From positions 1-9,980 of the forward strand of contig JAGGUH010000034.1 in the NCBI GenBank assembly GCA_021158645.1: a stretch of 9,980 nt of DNA, written 5' to 3'. Below the pieces are notes generated by a model. It was not told the origin of the DNA. It ran no database searches and saw nothing but the letters and a program-made list of their open reading frames with translations. Positions 6,306 to 9,980 of the stretch are shown one piece after another. Positions within the stretch are counted from its first letter, which is position 1. Each line of letters begins with the position of its first letter. The translations under genes and the position numbers were made by a program. The stretch is from a bacterium. GTDB taxonomy: Bacteria > Patescibacteriota > Minisyncoccia > UBA6257 > JAGGUH01.

Positions 6306-6752
6306 TTATTCTTTTATAATTTTTATTTTTTTTACTTTTTCTTTTTGAATTTTAGGAAGACGAATTTTTAAAATTCCTTCTTTAAAAGTCGCCTTCACCT
6401 TTTCAGAATCAATCTCGCAAGGCAAAATTATTGCTCTTGAAAAATTGCCCCAGAAGCATTCCTGATAGAGATAATCAACTTCATTTTCCTTTGGGTTTAT
6501 CTTTCTTTTTCCTTTGATGGTGATCATATCTCCGTTTAAGGAAATATCAATATCATTTGGTTCTACTCCGGCAATTGGAGCAACAATTACAATTTCATTT
6601 TCAGTTTGGTAAACATCAACTGATAATCTTCCTTCTTCTTCGTTTGGGATTAATTTTTCTTTATCTGAAGAAATTTTAATCTCTTGTTTTCTTGGTTTTG
6701 CTTCTATTATTTTAAATTCTTCTTCAATTGGGTTAAAATTATTATTTTCCAT
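6306..6752 (-). CDS. Small heat-shock protein, Hsp20 family
   Basis: This is an ATP-independent cytoplasmic holdase chaperone. I chose the ATG at 6752 (148 residues) over an upstream TTG at 6791, because the extra 13 residues are hydrophobic and unlike the family and no ribosome-binding motif supports the TTG. Residues 1-42 form a charged, variable N-terminus. The alpha-crystallin domain spans about 43-133, with VAPIAGVEPNDIDISL (57-72), the FSRAIILPCEID segment (104-115) and the signature GILKIRLPK (126-134). The tail contains KIKI (142-145), fitting the IxI motif used in oligomer assembly. A weak promoter-like pair (TTGCAT, 17 bp, TAAGAT) overlaps the TTG region and would give a nearly leaderless transcript; this is speculative. 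It lies 57 nt after the prsW stop in the same direction, so it may be transcribed separately or by read-through. Confidence 0.95.
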   Translation of the reverse strand: MENNNFNPIEEEFKIIEAKPRKQEIKISSDKEKLIPNEEEGRLSVDVYQTENEIVIVAPIAGVEPNDIDISLNGDMITIKGKRKINPKENEVDYLYQECFWGNFSRAIILPCEIDSEKVKATFKEGILKIRLPKIQKEKVKKIKIIKE

Positions 6753-6799
6753 AATTATTTTTATCTTAACAAATAATTCTAAAAAATGCAATTTTAATT

Positions 6800-6808
6800 T
6801 GTGGATAA
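6800..6808 (-). other. Isolated DnaA-box-like 9-mer
   Basis: The minus strand reads TTATCCACA, identical to the high-affinity E. coli DnaA box. It sits just past the prsW stop (6810-6812), in the gap before hsp20. I see no other close matches nearby, so an origin is not supported. It may be chance or a DnaA-titrating or regulatory site. Confidence 0.3.
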
Positions 6809-6809
6809 C

Positions 6810-7511
6810 TTAATCATATTCTTTTAAGTTTTTAAAAACAGATTTTAAGGGCAATCTCATCCAAACTAAAAACAATATTACAAAAAACAAAATAAAAATA
6901 TCAAGACAGGTTTTCTGAAGCCAATAAATTGCAAAATTAAAACCAGTATGTAAAAAAGAAGATAGAATTAATCCAAGATATAAAAAAGTTTTTTTAACTT
7001 TCAAGATGCTTAAAGCCCAAAAATATCCTAAAATTGCTGAAGATGAAGCATGCAAGAAAGTGGCTCCTAAAAAGCGACCAATACCGGTGAAAATAATATC
7101 TCCAGTACCAAAAGTTTTTTCTGAAAAAATAGAATAAAGATATAGCAAATTTTCAATCAAAGCAAATCCCATCGCCGCAGTTACTAAATAAATAACCGGA
7201 TCAGTGGCTTCATTAAATTCTCTTTTTTTAGAAATTGAAACTTTTACAGAAAAGAATTTAAAAAACTCTTCGATAAAAGCAAATAAAAAAAAAGATATTT
7301 CTATTTTTTTTAAAAAATTTAACGAAGAAAAAATGCTTTCAAAATAAATCGCCGGGATTGTGGATAGTATTCCATAAAAAAAACACAAAATAATGGTTTT
7401 TTTTGGTTCTGGTTTAGGATCTTTTTTTAAAAAGTAAAGAAGCCATAAGAGTGAAGGCAAAATTCCAAGAATTGTGGCTAAAATTACTTGATGGATTTTA
7501 AGATGATTCAT
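6810..7511 (-). CDS. prsW: PrsW-family intramembrane metalloprotease
   Basis: PrsW proteins are multi-pass membrane proteases of the broad CPBP/APH-1-like group. The Bacillus subtilis member makes the first cut in anti-sigma factor RsiW; the substrate here is unknown. The 233-residue product has about seven or eight hydrophobic segments. Family marks include FLKKDPKPEP (27-36), the EExxK motif FIEEFFK (E81, E82, K85), FNEATDPVIY (99-108), GFALIEN (115-121), HASSSAILGYFWA with H154, and LHTGFNF with H188. The conserved glutamates and histidines expected for metal binding and catalysis are all present, so it looks active. Its ATG overlaps the stop of the upstream ligase/TPR gene by 4 nt (ATGA), implying coupled expression. 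A general CPBP-type protease is the alternative name. No partner anti-sigma or sigma factor gene is in the window. Confidence 0.88.
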   Translation of the reverse strand: MNHLKIHQVILATILGILPSLLWLLYFLKKDPKPEPKKTIILCFFYGILSTIPAIYFESIFSSLNFLKKIEISFFLFAFIEEFFKFFSVKVSISKKREFNEATDPVIYLVTAAMGFALIENLLYLYSIFSEKTFGTGDIIFTGIGRFLGATFLHASSSAILGYFWALSILKVKKTFLYLGLILSSFLHTGFNFAIYWLQKTCLDIFILFFVILFLVWMRLPLKSVFKNLKEYD

Positions 7512-9775
7512 TGTTTTTTTAACTTTGGATTAAGTTTTAAGGCTTGATTTAATGCCCTTTGAGATTCTTTTAGTTTTCCTACCTGTTGTAAAGCAATCGC
7601 ATAGTTATACCAACTCAAAGCATCTTTTGGATGAAACTTCAAATATTTTTCATAGCAGGAAACAATCTGATTCCAGTTGTTAGTTTTTACAAAAGTAAGA
7701 ATCATTTTTTCAAATTCTGTTTTACTATCCCAAAATGGCCATCCAATATCAATGGCTTCTAAATATTTTTTCTCGGCTTTTGAGTATTGCTTTAAAGCAT
7801 AAAAAATTTCTCCTAATACTCGATGAAGACTCCAAGAAGAAGAATCAACTTCTTTGGTGTAGCGATCTAAAATTTCTCCGGCTTTCTGATGTTTGCCTTG
7901 AAAAACATAAACTTGGGCTAGTCCTACTAAATAACTTGGTCTTCTTGGAGAAAGTTCTAATCCTTTTTTTAAAATTCTTTCTGCTTTTTCAGAAAAACCC
8001 TTTTTTTTCAAATCAAACGCTTGGAAAAAGTAAATTTTTCCCAAAATAAAATAAATTTGAGGATCATAAGGATGTTTATGGTTTGCTTTCTCCAGTTCTT
8101 GAACTACTTTCTGAGATAAGTTTTCAAATTCTTTTGAATTTTTTAATTTCTCTATTTGATTACTATGACTAATAATAGTCCAACCTCCTCTTTTTTGGAC
8201 ATCAGTTAAAGTGAAGGGAGAATTAATTTTTAATGCTTCATCAAAGTAGTTAATTGCTAAAGTTAATAATTTTTGAAGATTAAAACGAGTATTTTTTCCA
8301 TCTTTCAATGCTTGCGAGTAAGCTCCAATATAAAGACGAAGATATTTATTTGATTTATAAGGCAACCAGACACATTCAATTAAAAGAAAGGCAGTTAAAA
8401 GAAAAATTATTATTTTTGCTGGCAAAGAAAAATAATTAGGAAGGCAAAGAACTTCTTTTTTTGGTTGAGTATCTTTTTTTAAAAGAGAATTGGTTTCAAA
8501 ATATAAAAGTCCCAAAAAAGGAAAAAGTCCTAAATACATTGGAAAAGTATCAAATAAAAATATCGCTTGAGTTAAATAAGCAAAATAAAAAGAACTCAAA
8601 ACAATGCCTAAAAATCTTTTCTCTTTATTTTTAATCAATTTAATAAAAAGATAAAAAACCGCAGAAATAAGAATTAAATACAAAATAAAAAGAAAAATTC
8701 CTCCCTCACAAAGAATCTGAAGATATTGATTGTGAACTTTATCAAACCAAGGTTCTCCGGCTCGTGGAATTCTTGGATCAAGATATTTATTAAACCCAGC
8801 AAAAAAATTTTCTGGACCCCAACCAAAAATTGGTTTTTCTTTAAAAACATTTAAAGCAACTTTCCAAGTGCGAAGTCGCTGGGCTAAAGAGCCATGCTTC
8901 AAAGAAATGTCAACTACTGCTCGTTTCAATATCGGATTTGATTTTACAAAATTTGTATCTTTAAAATAAAATAAAACGGACCAAGAAATTATTCCAAGAA
9001 AAACTAAAATTAAAAGAGAAAGGGCAATTTTTTTCTGCTTTTTAAAATAAAAAACATTAAATAGTCCGACAAACAACAAAAAACCGCAACCAAAGCCAAA
9101 ATAAGCACCTCGAGTTTGGGTAAAAATGAAGGTGGCTAAAAAAAATAAAAATAAAAACAAAAATCCTGTATTTTTCCAATCGAATTTAAATTTTTCTTTT
9201 TCTTTAAATTCTAAATAAAGCCAGATCAAAAAAGCCATTACAAAAATTAAAAACACTGGCATATAATCTGGATTTCCAAAAGTGCCTTCAATTCGAGGTC
9301 TCTTTTCTCCATAAAAGAAAAATTTATGATCGCTCAAATACTGACCCCAGCCAAAAAAAGAGATTAAAATTCCTAAAATTACAAAGATAACTCCAAAAAT
9401 TTGCCAATCTTTTCTTTCCTTAAAAACTGATATAAGCATCACAAAATATAAGACCCAGTGGAGGTATTGAATAATACCATCAGCCCGTTCAATTTCAGAA
9501 AAAAAGGAATGAATTGGATCAACTCCTAAAAATCCAGTAATAATTAAACCAAAAGCAAAAGTAAGTAAAGTTAAAACCAAGGGGTTTTTAAAATTAGGCA
9601 GGTATCTTTTATTTTTAAGAATTAAAAGAAGCCAAAGGAAAAGAGAAATTTCAACAAAAAATCTAAAAAGATATGCCTTTCCAGAAACAAAAGGAAATAA
9701 AAGATTCTTTGCAATTACTAAAGGTGGTAAAAAAATGGTAAGATATAGGAAAATTTTTAAAATTTTTTCAATCAT
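7508..9775 (-). CDS. O-antigen ligase/polymerase-like membrane protein with C-terminal TPRs
   Basis: The 755-residue product has two parts. Residues 1 to about 470 hold some eleven or twelve membrane segments with the Wzy_C/WaaL-type pattern: RIEGTFGNPDYMPVF (161-175), QTRGAY (220-225), SLAQRLRTWKVALNVF and GWGPENFF (296-325), and VHNQYLQILCEGG (347-359). In this superfamily the long extracytoplasmic loop (about 270-345) and conserved Arg/His residues act in glycan transfer from a lipid carrier to lipid A, pilin or other glycans. Residues about 480-755 are helical and contain TPR units, clearest at 573-609, 613-640, 650-676 and 719-750 (SWYNYAIALQQVGKLKESQRALNQALKLNP). Such Wzy_C-TPR fusions occur in many bacteria, and their acceptor is usually unknown. 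It is coupled to prsW by an ATGA overlap. The ATG at 9775 opens a membrane segment, a sensible start. Polymerase, lipid ligase and protein O-oligosaccharyltransferase cannot be told apart here. Confidence 0.9.
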   Translation of the reverse strand: MIEKILKIFLYLTIFLPPLVIAKNLLFPFVSGKAYLFRFFVEISLFLWLLLILKNKRYLPNFKNPLVLTLLTFAFGLIITGFLGVDPIHSFFSEIERADGIIQYLHWVLYFVMLISVFKERKDWQIFGVIFVILGILISFFGWGQYLSDHKFFFYGEKRPRIEGTFGNPDYMPVFLIFVMAFLIWLYLEFKEKEKFKFDWKNTGFLFLFLFFLATFIFTQTRGAYFGFGCGFLLFVGLFNVFYFKKQKKIALSLLILVFLGIISWSVLFYFKDTNFVKSNPILKRAVVDISLKHGSLAQRLRTWKVALNVFKEKPIFGWGPENFFAGFNKYLDPRIPRAGEPWFDKVHNQYLQILCEGGIFLFILYLILISAVFYLFIKLIKNKEKRFLGIVLSSFYFAYLTQAIFLFDTFPMYLGLFPFLGLLYFETNSLLKKDTQPKKEVLCLPNYFSLPAKIIIFLLTAFLLIECVWLPYKSNKYLRLYIGAYSQALKDGKNTRFNLQKLLTLAINYFDEALKINSPFTLTDVQKRGGWTIISHSNQIEKLKNSKEFENLSQKVVQELEKANHKHPYDPQIYFILGKIYFFQAFDLKKKGFSEKAERILKKGLELSPRRPSYLVGLAQVYVFQGKHQKAGEILDRYTKEVDSSSWSLHRVLGEIFYALKQYSKAEKKYLEAIDIGWPFWDSKTEFEKMILTFVKTNNWNQIVSCYEKYLKFHPKDALSWYNYAIALQQVGKLKESQRALNQALKLNPKLKKQ

Positions 9776-9832
9776 TTTTAATTAATTGTTGATTGTTCAT
9801 TAAATTTAAACGCAGAATGCAAAAGTTAATTG

Positions 9833-9895
9833 AATTTAAAATTCAAAACAAACTCTAAATATCAAATTTCAAATATCAAATGACAAATCTAATTT
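9833..9895 (+). repeat. Dispersed AT-rich repeat, copy 2
   Basis: This is related to 5853-5897: 19 of 20 bases match in the first block (9833-9852), and TCAAATATCAAA is identical (9869-9880). The following TGACAAAT resembles both arms of the long inverted repeat near 5905 and 5982. Units of ATATCAAAT-type sequence repeat within it. Confidence 0.5.
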
Positions 9896-9911
9896 ATTGT
9901 TTTATTATTTA

Positions 9912-9935
9912 TTAACGAGTTAACGGGTTAACGGG
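9912..9935 (+). repeat. Three tandem 8-bp units TTAACGRG
   Basis: TTAACGAG (9912-9919), TTAACGGG (9920-9927) and TTAACGGG (9928-9935) run head to tail. Each junction creates the palindrome GTTAAC. The array is short and could be a slipped-strand repeat or a protein-binding cluster about 140 nt upstream of the ligase/TPR start. Confidence 0.75.
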
Positions 9936-9980
9936 TTTTCAATGTTATAATTTCGAAATCCGAAATTCGAAACAATAACC

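Larger units (their letters stand above)
9776..9980. other. Non-coding region upstream of the ligase/TPR gene
   Basis: This region is AT-rich, without a credible gene, and continues past the window edge. It contains a second copy of the dispersed repeat (9833-9895), three tandem 8-bp units (9912-9935) and a small hairpin, AATTTCG (9949-9955) with CGAAATT (9961-9967) over 5 nt. I could not identify a convincing promoter for the ligase gene. Confidence 0.6.

Noticed and set aside
6753..6791. TTG start extending Hsp20 by 13 residues
   Set aside because: The added residues are hydrophobic and unlike the family, no Shine-Dalgarno motif is present, and the ATG at 6752 gives a normal N-terminus.
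6800..6808. Replication origin based on the DnaA box
   Set aside because: Only one box is visible, with no cluster of boxes and no dnaA, dnaN or similar genes in the window.
7735..8049. Plus-strand open frame of 104 codons
   Set aside because: It is antisense to the TPR region of the ligase/TPR gene, without recognisable motifs.
9833..9935. CRISPR array from the repeated AT-rich units
   Set aside because: The repeats are short, diverged and irregularly spaced, lack unique spacers of constant length, and no cas genes are present.

Overview
The window is about 10 kb of strongly AT-rich DNA (roughly a quarter G+C by eye). Poly-A/T runs and lysine-rich proteins run throughout, and eight intact genes lie on the minus strand. 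The gene set and compact, reduced-looking proteins suggest a Patescibacteria/CPR bacterium, most likely Parcubacteria-like. That placement rests on overall look and remembered gene styles, not on a search. TGA ends two genes inside ATGA stop/start overlaps (ybeY/ftsA and the ligase/prsW pair), so the standard bacterial code applies. This argues against the CPR lineages that read TGA as glycine.

Layout, left to right. Positions 1-590 hold the broken 5' end of a plus-strand transposase gene, whose start sits inside a perfect 19-bp inverted repeat, followed by a non-coding stretch with two hairpins. Positions 591-5756, read leftward, form one cell-division and growth cluster in the order ybeY, ftsA, ftsZ, lysS, mreC. 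It contains a 4-nt overlap and gaps of 9, 85 and 3 nt. Positions 5757-6305 are a 549-nt non-coding region with a long imperfect inverted repeat, a candidate promoter for the cluster, a GC-rich patch and a GGCGCC hairpin. Positions 6306-6752 encode a small heat-shock protein (Hsp20). Positions 6810-9775, read leftward, hold a membrane O-antigen ligase/polymerase-like protein with C-terminal TPRs, translationally coupled to a PrsW-type membrane protease. Positions 9776-9980 are non-coding, with a diverged relative of the intergenic repeat and three tandem 8-bp units.

How the genes work together. FtsZ forms the division ring and FtsA tethers it to the membrane. MreC is a cell-wall elongation scaffold, LysRS charges tRNA-Lys, and YbeY acts in rRNA maturation and ribosome quality control, so the cluster couples translation with growth and division. 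The second cluster joins a probable surface-glycan or glycoprotein ligase to an intramembrane protease, with a chaperone gene next door, which hints at envelope and stress functions.

I found no clearly new multi-gene system. The items most worth a second look are non-coding: the start-flanking inverted repeat, the dispersed AT-rich repeats, and the structured hsp20-ybeY intergenic region.
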